Source: Burkholderia stagnalis
GTDB taxonomy: Bacteria; Pseudomonadota; Gammaproteobacteria; Burkholderiales; Burkholderiaceae
DNA length: 64,000 nucleotides
Assembly: GCF_902830275.1 (NCBI RefSeq)
Contig: NZ_CADESW010000013.1
Span: 145,080-209,079 of the forward strand
Direction: 5' to 3'
Position numbers and translations under genes: made by a program. The notes under the pieces are model-generated. The model made no database searches and was not told the DNA's origin. It saw only the letters and a program-made list of their open reading frames with translations. Positions 9,753-19,240 of the stretch are shown here, one piece after another (within the stretch, counting starts at the first letter, position 1; the number at the start of each line of letters is the position of its first letter).

Positions 9753-10823
9753 TCAGGCGAACAGCTTCGCCAGGGTCAGCAGCTTGCCGACCGTCAGATC
9801 GGGACTGCGGCGCAGGTTGCGAAACAGCGCCGCGAGGCTCGACGGCGTGAGCCGGGGCTTCGTGAAGCTGCGCGGCATCGTCGGGCCCCACTGCGCCATC
9901 GCTTCGCGGCTGACCGCGTGCACGCCCGTCGGCTCGTCGGCGGTAAACAGGTCGCCGTCGCAATAGTGTTCGTGCTTGTCGCCCCACGGGTCCTGCCAAT
10001 AGTCGAAGATCTGGCTGCCGAGAATGTGCCGGCCGATGCCCCACGCGTGCGCCCACCCGTTGTCGTGGAGCATGCGCTGGCCCATGCCGACGGCATCGGC
10101 ATCGACCAGTTCGTACGCGCTATGGCTATAAGTCGGCACGAACCCTTGGGCGAGCGCGAGCGTATGGTGGTCGGCCGGCCTGTCGCCGAGATCGAGCCGC
10201 ATGAACGCAACGGCAGGGGAGCCGTCCGGCAGCACCTGGACATCGCTGGGGATGAACCCGAAATGCTGCGTGTACCACGCGCAGGTTTCCTGGTAGTCGG
10301 CCAGCTCGAGCACGACGTGTCCGAGCCGAATGACCTCGGGCGCGCTCGCCGGCGGCCGCTGCGTTTCGTTGATCCGCACGGGTGTGTCGACCGAGTTGAA
10401 CGGGAGCGCAGCGCGATGCGGCAACGTGTCGGCCACTGTCTGGCCCGCTATCGCGTCGACCCGAAAACCCGACGGATCGATGAGCCGCACCCGAAGGCCG
10501 CCGCCGGGCCAATCCGATGCCTCGATCTCCGACGCGCCAGGGACTTTGGCGAGCGCCGCCAGATCGGCTCGGCTGTCGACCCGCAATCCGAAGCCGACGA
10601 AGCGGGCCTTCGGCGCGTGGCGAACGACATAACAGAAGTGTGCGGTGCCCGTTCCGCGCAGCAGCAATTGCGTGTCGTCCCGCAGCACCGTTCGGAGCCC
10701 GAAGTCGTTGAGAAAGCGCTCTGCCTCGTCGAGATCGGGACGATCGAAGATCAGATAGGCGAGCGCCGATGCCTTCGTTGTGGGGTGAGGGTGGCGAGCC
10801 GGTTGTGGGGTGGTCAGCTTCAT
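9753..10823 (-). CDS. Two-domain VOC/extradiol-type dioxygenase
   Basis: 356 residues from the ATG at 10823; an in-frame TTG lies 12 bases earlier. Two vicinal-oxygen-chelate repeats are seen, residues about 20-130 and 165-320. The second holds likely metal ligands: His in RLGHVVLE, His in DHHTLAL and Glu/His in GDKHEHYCDGD. The size and arrangement resemble type I extradiol ring-cleavage dioxygenases such as catechol 2,3-dioxygenase relatives. It sits upstream of FAH and CoA-ligase genes, so it is the probable ring-opening enzyme. A glyoxalase-like non-dioxygenase role remains possible. Confidence 0.85.
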   Translation of the reverse strand: MKLTTPQPARHPHPTTKASALAYLIFDRPDLDEAERFLNDFGLRTVLRDDTQLLLRGTGTAHFCYVVRHAPKARFVGFGLRVDSRADLAALAKVPGASEIEASDWPGGGLRVRLIDPSGFRVDAIAGQTVADTLPHRAALPFNSVDTPVRINETQRPPASAPEVIRLGHVVLELADYQETCAWYTQHFGFIPSDVQVLPDGSPAVAFMRLDLGDRPADHHTLALAQGFVPTYSHSAYELVDADAVGMGQRMLHDNGWAHAWGIGRHILGSQIFDYWQDPWGDKHEHYCDGDLFTADEPTGVHAVSREAMAQWGPTMPRSFTKPRLTPSSLAALFRNLRRSPDLTVGKLLTLAKLFA

Positions 10824-10835
10824 GGCGGATGACAA

Positions 10836-11144
10836 TCAGGCAGATCGAATGGCAATCGCGAAGGCAGGCGCCGTCGCATCGAGGGGCTTGCCGCGCAACG
10901 GCAGGCATGCAATCTCACCGTCGCGCGACATCATTGGCCGGACCATGAATGCCGCGAGGTCGATCGTCGATTTCGCATGGGAGCGGCGCGCCTCGTCGCC
11001 GGCGCCGCGACTGGCCGACAAATGGCCCGATGCGGCGCCGACCGGCCCGAATCCTGCGATCGGTGCGCCGAGCATCGAAGGCAGCCCGCACTCCGGCGAC
11101 GAGAGCGAGCTGTTGTGAATGGACGCGCTGGCGCCCGTGTGCAT
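10836..11144 (-). CDS. Hypothetical small protein, first ORF of the catabolic operon
   Basis: 102 residues from an ATG at 11144 with a strong GGTGGAG site seven bases upstream; the stop lies 12 bases before the dioxygenase start. No domain recognised: Ser/Ala/Gly-rich N-terminal half, more hydrophobic C-terminal half. The ribosome site and operon position favour a real gene, but composition alone does not prove it. It could instead be an untranslated leader. Confidence 0.4.
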   Translation of the reverse strand: MHTGASASIHNSSLSSPECGLPSMLGAPIAGFGPVGAASGHLSASRGAGDEARRSHAKSTIDLAAFMVRPMMSRDGEIACLPLRGKPLDATAPAFAIAIRSA

Positions 11145-11210
11145 GTGTGTCTCCACCGTATCTCCATTCGTCGTTCGATCAGTTCCTGAGGCCGTGTTCC
11201 GCCGCCTTTG

Positions 11211-11244
11211 ATGACATTAAAGTCATTGCTGATGATTTTGTCAA
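11211..11244. promoter_or_regulatory. Probable TetR operator between divergent genes
   Basis: The AT-rich gap between the minus operon and the TetR gene holds a perfect inverted repeat, ATGAC-6-GTCAT (11211-11226), followed by CTGATGATTTTGTCAA (11229-11244). The latter matches 14 of 16 bases of the sequence upstream of the paralogous TetR at 46.9 kb. Position and sharing make it a likely operator controlling both directions. Confidence 0.6.
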
Positions 11245-11293
11245 TGTAGACATTTGAATCTATACTTGGGCACGAACAAGGATCGGAAACGTC

Positions 11294-12043
11294 ATGACGA
11301 ATACACCGAGTCGCCGGACACCAAAGCGCTCCGCCCCGGAGGCAAGCAATCCCGCGGTCGCCGAAGAGCGCGAGCCGCGTGGCGCGCGCCGCAAGCGCGA
11401 GACCCGTGCCCGCCTGCTGGACGCCGCGCTCAGACTGATGGCGGAGAAGGGCATGGAAGGCGTCGCCATCAACGAAATCACCGAGGCCGCCGACGTCGGC
11501 TTTGGCTCGTTCTACAACCACTTCGAGTCGAAGGAGGCGATCTACGCCACCCTCGTGGAATCGGTATTCGAGGAGTTCGCGGATTCGCTCGATCGCCTGG
11601 CGAGCGGCTTGTCCGACCCGGCGGAAATCATTTCCGTCTCGGTACGGCATACGCTGATGCGCGCGCGGCGCGAGCCGGTGTGGGGGCACTTCCTGATACG
11701 CGAAGGGTTTTCGGCGCGCGTCCTGACGCATGGCCTGGGTCAGCGCCTGCTGCGGGATATCGAGCGCGGCATCGCCGAGAAGCGCTTCGTGGTCGCCGAC
11801 CCATTCATAGGCTTTCTTTCGGTCGGCGGTACGGTGCTGACCGCAATTGCCGCCGAGCTCAACTTCGTCGCGCCGGGCGCGCCGGCGGCCGGCGTGCTCA
11901 AGGAGCTCGGCTTTAGCGGAGAGCATTTTCCGGAACGCACGGCGGCGACGCTGCTGCATACGCTGGGGCTCAAGCGCGGGGAAGCCGAGAAGATCGCAAG
12001 CCGGCCGCTGCCGGTCGTGGAAACGGCCGAGACGGCACGGTGA
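11294..12043 (+). CDS. TetR/AcrR family regulator (paralogue of the one at 46921)
   Basis: 249 residues. A disordered, basic N-terminal tail of about 40 residues precedes the helix-turn-helix (AINEITEAADVGFGSFYNHF, near residues 55-80). The C-terminal ligand domain contains RLASGLSDPAE and RHTLMRARREPVWGHFLIREG. It is divergent from the dioxygenase/FAH/CoA-ligase/molybdoenzyme operon and most likely represses it until a substrate or intermediate binds. Long stretches are identical or nearly so to the regulator of the RND pump, pointing to a duplication. Confidence 0.92.
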   Translation: MTNTPSRRTPKRSAPEASNPAVAEEREPRGARRKRETRARLLDAALRLMAEKGMEGVAINEITEAADVGFGSFYNHFESKEAIYATLVESVFEEFADSLDRLASGLSDPAEIISVSVRHTLMRARREPVWGHFLIREGFSARVLTHGLGQRLLRDIERGIAEKRFVVADPFIGFLSVGGTVLTAIAAELNFVAPGAPAAGVLKELGFSGEHFPERTAATLLHTLGLKRGEAEKIASRPLPVVETAETAR

Positions 12044-12476
12044 CGCAACGGGGCGACGCAGGCGCCGGCGAGGCCATCCCCAGCGCTTGCGCGGTACCCG
12101 TCAGCTGACTTGGTGCGCCGAGCCTGGCGTATGTCGTCCAGCCGGCCGCATGTCGAAGCGGGGTAGCGCACGATCGATGCGGGCGTCATGTCGGACGCTG
12201 CCCGTCCGGACGTCGCACGACTGGCCGCCTTCGCGGCTACCCCGCGAATACCGGCGACGATCCCGGAAGCGATTTCTTCCAGTGCCCGGAGGGGGTGGCC
12301 ATCGACGAGCGCATCGTCGCCGATGGGTTTCGGCTACGTCGAAGGCGTTACCCACGACTCTGTCGTCACGGCGCCACCACGCTGTTGCCGCACTGAACGT
12401 GCTCAACGGCGCCGTACTCGCCACCTGCAAACCGCGCCATCGACATCAAGGTTGCGGCGCGAGGATTCGGCTGGAT
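12044..12476. other. 433-bp convergent intergenic region
   Basis: Sits between the TetR stop and the stop of the aldehyde dehydrogenase gene. Short frames occur on both strands but none has a ribosome site plus a recognisable domain. No clear terminator. Confidence 0.4.
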
Positions 12477-13949
12477 TCAATCGAGCCCGCCTTGGCACAG
12501 GTACTTGATCGACAGGTAATCGTCGAGGCCATAGCGCGAGCCTTCGCGACCATAACCCGATTCCTTCACGCCGCCGAACGGCGCGGCCTCGCTCGCGAGC
12601 GCGCCTTCGTTGATGCCGACGATGCCCGTTTCGAGCCGCGCCGACACGCGCGCGATGCGCCGCACATCCTGCGTGTAGAAATACGCGGCGAGCCCGAACG
12701 GCGTGTCGTTCGCGGCGCCGACGGCCTCGTCCTCGGTATCGAAGCGAAACAACGCCGCGATCGGGCCGAACGTTTCCTCGCAGTTCAGTTGCATGTGGGC
12801 AGTCGCGTCGGCGAGCACCGTCGGTGCGTAAAAGTTCGGGCCGAGTTCGGCCAGACGCTTGCCGCCGGCGAGCACGCGCGCGCCGCGCTCGATCGCGTCG
12901 CCGACGTGGCGCGCGATCTTGTCCACCGCACGCGCGTTGATCATCGGGCCGATCTGCGCGGCCGGGTCGGTCGCCGGCGCGACCTTCAGCGCGGCGACGC
13001 GCGCGGCGAGCTTCGCGGCGAACGCATCGTAGACGCCGGCCTGCACGTACACGCGATTCGGCGACACGCAGGTCTGACCGCCATTGCGGAACTTGGCGGC
13101 CATCAGCCCGTCGACCGCGGCATCGAGTTCGGCATCGTCGAACACGATGAATGGCGCATTGCCGCCGAGCTCGAGCGACAGCTTCTTCAGCGTTGCCGCC
13201 GATTCGCGCGCGAGCAGCTTGCCGACCGGGGTGGATCCGGTGAACGTGATCTTGCGCACGCGGCCGTCGGCGAGCCAGTCGGCCACGGCATCGATGCCGC
13301 GTTCGCGCGACGCGGCAATCATGTTCAGCACGCCGGCCGGCACGCCGGCTTCCTGCGCGAGGAAGGCCAGCGCGAGCGCGGTGAGCGGCGTGTCTTCGGC
13401 CGGCTTCGCGACGACCGTGCAGCCCGCGGCCAGCGCGGGCGCGATCTTGCGCGCGATCATCGCGAGCGGGAAATTCCACGGCGTGATCGCGGCGACGATG
13501 CCGATCGGCTCCTTGACCGCACTGAGCCGTTTGCCGCGCTGCTGTTGCGGAATCAGGTCGCCGTAGGTGCGCGTCGCCTCCTCGGCGAACCACAGCACGT
13601 ACGATGCGCCGTAGGCGACTTCACCGCGCGCTTCGGCGAGCGGCTTGCCCTGTTCGCGCGACATCAGCCTTGCGAGATCGTCGGTGTGCGCGACGATCGC
13701 CGCGTGCCACGCACGCAGGATCGCGGCCCGTTCGCGAGCGGGCGTTGCACGCCAGGCGGGCAGCGCGCGTGCCGCCGCGTCGGTCGCGGCGCGCGCGTCG
13801 GCGGCGCCGCTGTCGGGTGCGTGGGCAACGGTCTCGAGCGTGGCCGGATCGGTGACGTCGAAACGGCGGCCGTCGAGCGCGTCGCGCCAATTGCCGTCGA
13901 TCAGGTTGGCGGTGCGAACGAGTTCGGTTCGAGACAGCGTAAGCGGCAT
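12477..13949 (-). CDS. gabD: NAD(P)-dependent succinate-semialdehyde dehydrogenase
   Basis: 490 residues, the usual length. Motifs of the aldehyde dehydrogenase superfamily are complete: ITPWNFPLAMIARK, FTGSTPVGK, the Glu in LELGGNAPF and the nucleophilic Cys in NGGQTCVSPNR. Overall it resembles GabD, which oxidises succinate semialdehyde from 4-aminobutyrate to succinate. It lies in a run with an Lrp regulator and an omega-aminotransferase, the other half of a GABA or beta-alanine route. Substrate preference among semialdehydes is not provable from sequence. Confidence 0.88.
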   Translation of the reverse strand: MPLTLSRTELVRTANLIDGNWRDALDGRRFDVTDPATLETVAHAPDSGAADARAATDAAARALPAWRATPARERAAILRAWHAAIVAHTDDLARLMSREQGKPLAEARGEVAYGASYVLWFAEEATRTYGDLIPQQQRGKRLSAVKEPIGIVAAITPWNFPLAMIARKIAPALAAGCTVVAKPAEDTPLTALALAFLAQEAGVPAGVLNMIAASRERGIDAVADWLADGRVRKITFTGSTPVGKLLARESAATLKKLSLELGGNAPFIVFDDAELDAAVDGLMAAKFRNGGQTCVSPNRVYVQAGVYDAFAAKLAARVAALKVAPATDPAAQIGPMINARAVDKIARHVGDAIERGARVLAGGKRLAELGPNFYAPTVLADATAHMQLNCEETFGPIAALFRFDTEDEAVGAANDTPFGLAAYFYTQDVRRIARVSARLETGIVGINEGALASEAAPFGGVKESGYGREGSRYGLDDYLSIKYLCQGGLD

Positions 13950-14057
13950 GACAGATCCTTGGATGGAGCGATTCGGCGACGACGCCAGCGGCGCGGGCGC
14001 GCGACTATCCCGCGCGGACGGCGGACCGTCGCGCGCGTGGATGCCGCACGCTGTCCG

Positions 14058-14549
14058 TCAGTGACGTTCGCCGAACAGCGATTCGAGCGGGTAGTGCCGT
14101 TTGACGAACGGCGACTTGATGATCACGTAACTGAAATACTTCTCGATGCCGATGTTCTGCTCGAGCAGCCCTTCGACGATCGTCTGGTAATGGCTCACGC
14201 TGCGCGTGATGAATTTCAGCAGATAGTCGTAGCCGCCGCTCGCGAGGTGGCACTCGACGATCTCGTCGACATTGCGGATCGCCGCGACGAAACGGTCGAA
14301 GTCCTCGCGCCGGTGGTCGGCCAGCGTGACCTCGGTAAACACGACCTGCACGTCGCCGAGTTTCTCGAGCTGGATGTGCGCACCGTAGCCGGAGATATAG
14401 CCGGCCTTCTCGAGCCGCTTCACGCGGATCAGGCAAGGACTGGGCGACAGCCCGACCGCATCGGCCAGTTCGACGTTGGTCATGCGGCCGCGCTTTTGCA
14501 ACTGGGAGAGGATGCGCAGGTCGATGCGATCTAGCTTGCTGTCCGTCAT
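14058..14549 (-). CDS. Lrp/AsnC family transcriptional regulator
   Basis: 163 residues. The N-terminal winged helix (DRIDLRILSQLQKRGRMTNV, ELADAVGLSPSPCLIRVKRL) is followed by the RAM ligand domain (VFTEVTL, ECHLASGGYDYLLKF). Lrp proteins form octameric discs and respond to amino acids. It lies between gabD and the aminotransferase on the same strand and probably senses the amino acid or amine that they degrade. Confidence 0.95.
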   Translation of the reverse strand: MTDSKLDRIDLRILSQLQKRGRMTNVELADAVGLSPSPCLIRVKRLEKAGYISGYGAHIQLEKLGDVQVVFTEVTLADHRREDFDRFVAAIRNVDEIVECHLASGGYDYLLKFITRSVSHYQTIVEGLLEQNIGIEKYFSYVIIKSPFVKRHYPLESLFGERH

Positions 14550-14635
14550 GGTCGCGTGAGAGGGAAAAAATGGAATGTCCGGTTACTTTAGAGTCGAACG
14601 ATTGCCGCCACAAGCCCGGCTTTCCCTTGACGGGC

Positions 14636-16036
14636 TCACGCCGGCAGCGCGTGCGCGGCGTCGAGCGCGCGCTGCACGCCCGGGTCGGCCAGCACGTCGT
14701 CGAGCGTCTTTCCCACGCGCTCGAACATCAGGTCGAACTCGCCCGCGGTGAAGCTCAGCGCCGGCGCAAAACCGAGCACGCCGTCGCCGAATGCGCGAAA
14801 CACCACGCCGTTCGCGTACGCGGCGGCGGCGATCTTGTCGGGCACGCCCAGCGCCGGATCGAAGCGGATCTTGCGTGCCTTGTCGGCCACCAGTTCGAGC
14901 GCGCCGAGCAGGCCGACCGAACGCGAGTCGCCCACGAGCGGATGCGCGCGCAGCGCATCGAGCCCCGCGGCGAAACGCGGCGCCAGCGCCTGGCCGTTCG
15001 CGAGCAGCCCGCCTTCGTGATAGAGCTTCAGCACCTCGAGGCCGATCGCGGCGCTGACCGGATGCGCGGAATACGTATAGCCGTGGCCGACCGCGGGCGA
15101 ATCGGCGCGGGTGCCCGCGATCCCTTCATAGATTTCGTCGGACATCAGCACCGCGCCCATCGGCGCATAGCCGGCGGTCAACCCCTTCGCGACGGTCATC
15201 AGGTCCGGGTCGACCTGCTCGGCTTCGCACGCGAACAGCGGGCCCGTGCGACCGAAGCCGGTGATCACCTCGTCGGCGACGAACAGGATGCCGAGGCGCC
15301 GGCACGCGTCGCGCATCGCCTTCAGCCAGCCGGCCGGCGGCACGATCACGCCGCCGGAACCCTGCACGGGCTCGCAGAAGAATGCCGCGACGTTGTCCGC
15401 GCCGAGCTCGGCGACCTTCGCTTCGAGCGCGGCGACCGACGCGGCGATCAGCGCCTGCGAATCGTCGCCGAGCGGGTGGCGATACGGGTAGGGCGACGGG
15501 ATGTGATGCTGGTCCGCGCGCGGCAGGTCGAAGTGACGGTGGAACGCGGGCAGCGCGGTGAGGCCGGCGCCGATCGACGACGAGCCGTGGTAGCCGCGCT
15601 CGAGCGCAATCATCTGCTTTTTCGACGGGCGGCCGGTCGCGTTGAAATAGTGCGTGATGAAACGCACGGCGGAGTCGATCGCATCCGAGCCGCCGAGCGT
15701 GAAATACACGCGGTTCAGCGACGGCGGCGCCAGCGCCGCGAGCCGTTCGGCCAGCTCGATCGCGGGCTGCGAGCCGAAATGAAAATAGCCGGTCGCGTAG
15801 GGCAGCTTCGCCATCTGCTCGGCGGCGGCCTGCACGATGCTGTCGCGGCCGTAGCCGACGTTCACGCACCACAGGCCCGAGAACGCATCGAGCAGCGTGT
15901 GGCCGTCTGCGTCGCGCAGGAACACGCCGTCCGCGGATGCGAGCACGGTGACGCCGCGCGCCTCGTGCGCACGATAGTTGACGACAGGGTGGATCAGGTG
16001 TTGACGATCGGCTTCGATCAGCGCGGCTTGGTTCAT
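14636..16036 (-). CDS. Class III omega-amino acid:pyruvate aminotransferase
   Basis: 466 residues with the PLP fold-type I pattern: LGGSDAIDSAVRF, FCEPVQGSGGVIVPP, FVADEVITGFGRTG and the Schiff-base Lys in MTVAKGLTAGYAPMG. Relatives are beta-alanine/GABA:pyruvate or putrescine-type transaminases. The product semialdehyde would be oxidised by the neighbouring dehydrogenase. No signal peptide; cytoplasmic. Confidence 0.92.
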   Translation of the reverse strand: MNQAALIEADRQHLIHPVVNYRAHEARGVTVLASADGVFLRDADGHTLLDAFSGLWCVNVGYGRDSIVQAAAEQMAKLPYATGYFHFGSQPAIELAERLAALAPPSLNRVYFTLGGSDAIDSAVRFITHYFNATGRPSKKQMIALERGYHGSSSIGAGLTALPAFHRHFDLPRADQHHIPSPYPYRHPLGDDSQALIAASVAALEAKVAELGADNVAAFFCEPVQGSGGVIVPPAGWLKAMRDACRRLGILFVADEVITGFGRTGPLFACEAEQVDPDLMTVAKGLTAGYAPMGAVLMSDEIYEGIAGTRADSPAVGHGYTYSAHPVSAAIGLEVLKLYHEGGLLANGQALAPRFAAGLDALRAHPLVGDSRSVGLLGALELVADKARKIRFDPALGVPDKIAAAAYANGVVFRAFGDGVLGFAPALSFTAGEFDLMFERVGKTLDDVLADPGVQRALDAAHALPA

Positions 16037-16196
16037 GGCAGGGCGGGACTCTCGTCGGGTGTCAGCGTGAGTTCATGCTACCGGGCGAGAAATCCGCACG
16101 TGCCTTCAATTTGCGGCCGGAAACGTACGAAAGCGGCGTTTTCCCGGGGTGCTTCGACATTTTCTGCTGCGCGCCCCGCCGCGCCGGCCGCGCGCG

Positions 16197-17123
16197 TCAG
16201 TAACCGCGCGCGCGATCGACGACGCCGATCATCGGCTGCCCCGCGCGATGGCGCGCGAGGTTCGCGAGCACGGCGTCGACCGCGGTGTCGGGCCGCGTCG
16301 CGCTGGCAATGTGCGGCGTGATGCGAACGCGCGGATGCGTCCAGAACGGGTGGCCGGCCGGCAACGGCTCCGGGTCCGTCACGTCGAGGATCGCGCTGTC
16401 GAGGCGGCCGCTGTCGAGCGCGGCGAGCAGCGCGGTCGCATCGAGCTGCGGGCCGCGCCCGACCTGCACGAGCGATGCGCCGGCCGGCAGCGCGTCGAAC
16501 ACGCGCGCGCCGAGCAGGCCGCGCGTGCCGTCGGTGAGCGGCAGCAGGCAGATCAGGATGTCGGTGCGGGCCAGGAACGTGTCGAGCGCCGCGTCGCCCG
16601 CGTAGCAGTCGATGCCGTCGAGCGTGCGCGGCGTGCGGCTCCAGCCTGCGCACGGGAAACCGAAGCGCCGCAGCGTGTCGAGCACGGCCTGCCCGAGCGT
16701 GCCGAGGCCGAGCACGCCGACGCGTCGCGACGTGGCCGCGCGCACCGGCTTCTCGCGCCACACTTGCGCGCGCTGCTGCGCCGCATAGTCGAACAGGTCG
16801 CGGTGAATCGTCAGCACCGCCTGCGTCACGTATTCGACCATCCCGTCGACGATGCCCGGCTCGATCATCCGCACGACCGGAATGTGCGCGGGCACGCGCG
16901 ACAGGTCGAATTGATCGATGCCCGCGCCGACCGAAAACACGATCTCCAGGTTCGGCAGCAGTGCGACCGGGTCGTCGGGCGGCTGCCATGCGGCAAGGTA
17001 GCGCACCGCGTGCGGATCGCCGATGTCGGGCCAGATCCGGAACGCGAGGTCCGGCGCGTGTTGCGCGAAGCGCTGCGCCCATTGCGTGCCGCGCACCGGG
17101 TCGGCCTTGTAGAGAAAGCTCAT
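16197..17123 (-). CDS. ghrA: D-2-hydroxyacid dehydrogenase, glyoxylate/hydroxypyruvate reductase A type
   Basis: 308 residues. The Rossmann motif is GVLGLGTLGQAVLDTL near residue 137. The substrate/catalytic Arg is in FSVGAGIDQFD to VQVGRGPQLD, with Glu in DVTDPEPLP and catalytic His in TPHIASAT. This layout fits GhrA, which reduces glyoxylate and hydroxypyruvate with NADPH. It begins 12 bases after the GNAT gene stop, so the two are probably one operon. Confidence 0.88.
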   Translation of the reverse strand: MSFLYKADPVRGTQWAQRFAQHAPDLAFRIWPDIGDPHAVRYLAAWQPPDDPVALLPNLEIVFSVGAGIDQFDLSRVPAHIPVVRMIEPGIVDGMVEYVTQAVLTIHRDLFDYAAQQRAQVWREKPVRAATSRRVGVLGLGTLGQAVLDTLRRFGFPCAGWSRTPRTLDGIDCYAGDAALDTFLARTDILICLLPLTDGTRGLLGARVFDALPAGASLVQVGRGPQLDATALLAALDSGRLDSAILDVTDPEPLPAGHPFWTHPRVRITPHIASATRPDTAVDAVLANLARHRAGQPMIGVVDRARGY

Positions 17124-17135
17124 CGCGCGCGCCGC

Positions 17136-17996
17136 TCAGCCGAGCGCCTGGTTGACGATGGCGAACGTGCGCAGCGCCGGATCGCCGGCGGGCGCCGCGC
17201 CGCGCGCCATCGCGACGACGGTATCGACGCGCGGCAGGCCGAGCCCCTGTAGCCAGTCCGACAGCCCGCTGTCGCCCGGCACGTCGAGGCGCACGAACAT
17301 GCCTTCGTGCAGCGCGAGCCAGTGGCTGATCAGCGCCTGCGCGCGCAGCGTGTCCGGCGCGATCACCGGGCCGATCACGTGGCCGCGGCCGAAACGGCGG
17401 AACAGCGCGAAGCCGAGCAGTTCGCCGTCGCGATCGAGCGCGATCCCGTTGGCGACGCCGAGCAGCGCATCGATCACCGCGTCGCGCGGGTAGCCGGCCG
17501 CGCGCGATGCGAGCGCGGCGAGACGCGGGCCGTCGGTGGTGCCGAGCGGCCGCATGCGCTCGCCGGGCGGCAGCGAGATCAGCGGCGGCTGGAACGCGGC
17601 GCCCTGGTGCTGGTCGATCGTGCCGATCGCGCCGAAGCCGAACTTCACATAGAGCGGCTCGCCGGCCGGCGTCGCATGGAGGAACACGGTCCGCGCGCCG
17701 AGACTGTCGACGACGCGCGCGAGCAGTTCGCGGCCGATGCCGCGGCCCTGTCGCTCGGGCGACACGATCACCATGCCGAGCGATGCGTGCGACTCGCCGA
17801 AGGGCCAGCCGAGCGCGGTGCCGACGATGCCGGCTTCGTCTTCGGCGACGAAGCCGCTGCCGAGCTGGAATGCGAAGCGCCAGTCGTCGAGCCGGTGCGG
17901 CCACTTGACCGCCTCCGACAGCCGGTGCGCGGCGGGCAGGTCGGTTTCGGCGAACGGGCGATAGGTGAGCTTGCTGGAAGGATTGAGGTCGGCCAC
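17136..17996 (-). CDS. GNAT family N-acetyltransferase, tandem-domain
   Basis: 286 residues from a GTG at 17996 with GGAG nine bases upstream. The open frame extends much further upstream but without domain content. The first GNAT domain (residues about 5-135) has the acetyl-CoA loop in VSPERQGRGIGRELL. The second half (about 145-280) looks like a degenerate GNAT repeat with LLGFALFRRFGRGHVIGPV. The acceptor is unknown. Cotranscribed with the ghrA-like gene. Confidence 0.85.
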   Translation of the reverse strand: MADLNPSSKLTYRPFAETDLPAAHRLSEAVKWPHRLDDWRFAFQLGSGFVAEDEAGIVGTALGWPFGESHASLGMVIVSPERQGRGIGRELLARVVDSLGARTVFLHATPAGEPLYVKFGFGAIGTIDQHQGAAFQPPLISLPPGERMRPLGTTDGPRLAALASRAAGYPRDAVIDALLGVANGIALDRDGELLGFALFRRFGRGHVIGPVIAPDTLRAQALISHWLALHEGMFVRLDVPGDSGLSDWLQGLGLPRVDTVVAMARGAAPAGDPALRTFAIVNQALG

Positions 17997-18475
17997 GCCG
18001 GACTCCGGATGGGTAGGAATGACGCGTTCACTGTGCCAGCGCCGTTGCGGCCCGGATAGGACGATTCGCCTGTTTTGCGGCGGCTGCGGCCGGTCGGGCG
18101 AGTTCGACGCAAACCGGCTCGATCGGCGCGCCGGAACGCGCGGTTCGTGCCGGCCCGGCCAGTCATTCCGGCAGCTTCTGCTGCATGAACGCCAGTAGGA
18201 TTGAAGCACGGTGGCGCACCGCTCGCTGCCGCGTCGCACCGCGTTGCGGCCGAGCCGGGCACCCGCGTCGCGGTTTCACGCGCCCCGCCGGCCGGCCGGC
18301 GCGCACCGCGCGGGAGCGCACCGCAGATCGTGCCGTGCAGCGCGCGCAACACGCGGCGATTCTGCGTTTTGAGCGGCGCCGAACGATGCGCGAAGGATTT
18401 TTTGCCTTGGTTCAATTCCGTACAACCCAGCCCGTCCCCGGCCCTGCCGGGGCTTCACACCGACAGGACGTCACC
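17997..18475. other. 479-bp divergent intergenic region
   Basis: Separates the divergent GNAT and dehalogenase genes. It has very high GC and no convincing coding content. Promoters for both directions should lie here, but no strong box pair is visible. Confidence 0.4.
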
Positions 18476-19144
18476 ATGATCCAATTTGAACCGAAGTTCA
18501 TCACGTTCGACTGCTACGGCACGCTTACCCGCTTCCGGATGGCCGACATGGCGCGGGAGGTCTATGCGGACCGGCTGTCACCCGTCGCGCTCGAGGAATT
18601 CGTGCGTGCGTTCGCCGCCTACCGGCTTGACGAGGTGCTCGGTGCGTGGAAGCCGTATCGCGACGTCGTCGTCAACGCGATCCGGCGCACCTGTGCGCGG
18701 GTCGGCACGAAATTCGACGAAGCCGAGGCCGAGCGTTTCTATCATGCAGTGCCGACGTGGGGCCCACATCCGGACGTGCCGGCGGGCCTGTCGCGGCTCG
18801 CGACGAAGTACAAGCTCGTGATCCTGTCGAACGCGTCGGACGACCAGATCATGAGCAACGTCGACAAACTCGGCGCGCCGTTCCATGCGGTGTTCACCGC
18901 GCAACAGGCGCAGTCGTACAAGCCGCGGATGCAGGGCTTCGAATACATGTTCGGCAAGCTCGGCTGCAAGCCGGAGGACGTGCTGCACGTGTCGTCGAGC
19001 CTGCGCTACGACCTGATGACGGCCGAGGATCTCGGTATCAAGCACAAGGCGTTCGTCAACCGCGGCCATGAGCCGGGCACGCCGTTTTACAACTACTACG
19101 AGGTGTCGGACATCGGCCACCTCGCGACGCAACTCGGGCTGTAA
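18476..19144 (+). CDS. Haloacid dehalogenase type II-like HAD hydrolase
   Basis: 222 residues from the ATG at 18476; an upstream in-frame extension lacks domain character. HAD motifs in order: nucleophile Asp in TFDCYGTLTRF, Ser in ILSNASDDQ, Lys in QSYKPRM and the acidic motif in HVSSSLRYDLMTAEDLG. The cap insert matches L-2-haloacid dehalogenases, although related proteins act on phosphoesters. Chemistry on a halo acid is inferred only from family resemblance. Confidence 0.88.
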   Translation: MIQFEPKFITFDCYGTLTRFRMADMAREVYADRLSPVALEEFVRAFAAYRLDEVLGAWKPYRDVVVNAIRRTCARVGTKFDEAEAERFYHAVPTWGPHPDVPAGLSRLATKYKLVILSNASDDQIMSNVDKLGAPFHAVFTAQQAQSYKPRMQGFEYMFGKLGCKPEDVLHVSSSLRYDLMTAEDLGIKHKAFVNRGHEPGTPFYNYYEVSDIGHLATQLGL

Positions 19145-19240
19145 GCCACGCGCCGGCTGCGCGATGCGTGCCGTCGCGCAGCCCACCGGCGGCCCGCTGC
19201 GATGCCCGGGAAAGCCCGTGCACGTGGCCGGCCGTCGGCA

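Noticed and set aside
11847..14534. Long plus-strand open frame of 895 codons opposite gabD and the Lrp gene
   Set aside because: It is antisense to well-supported genes, is Arg-rich without domains, and reflects GC-rich third-position bias.
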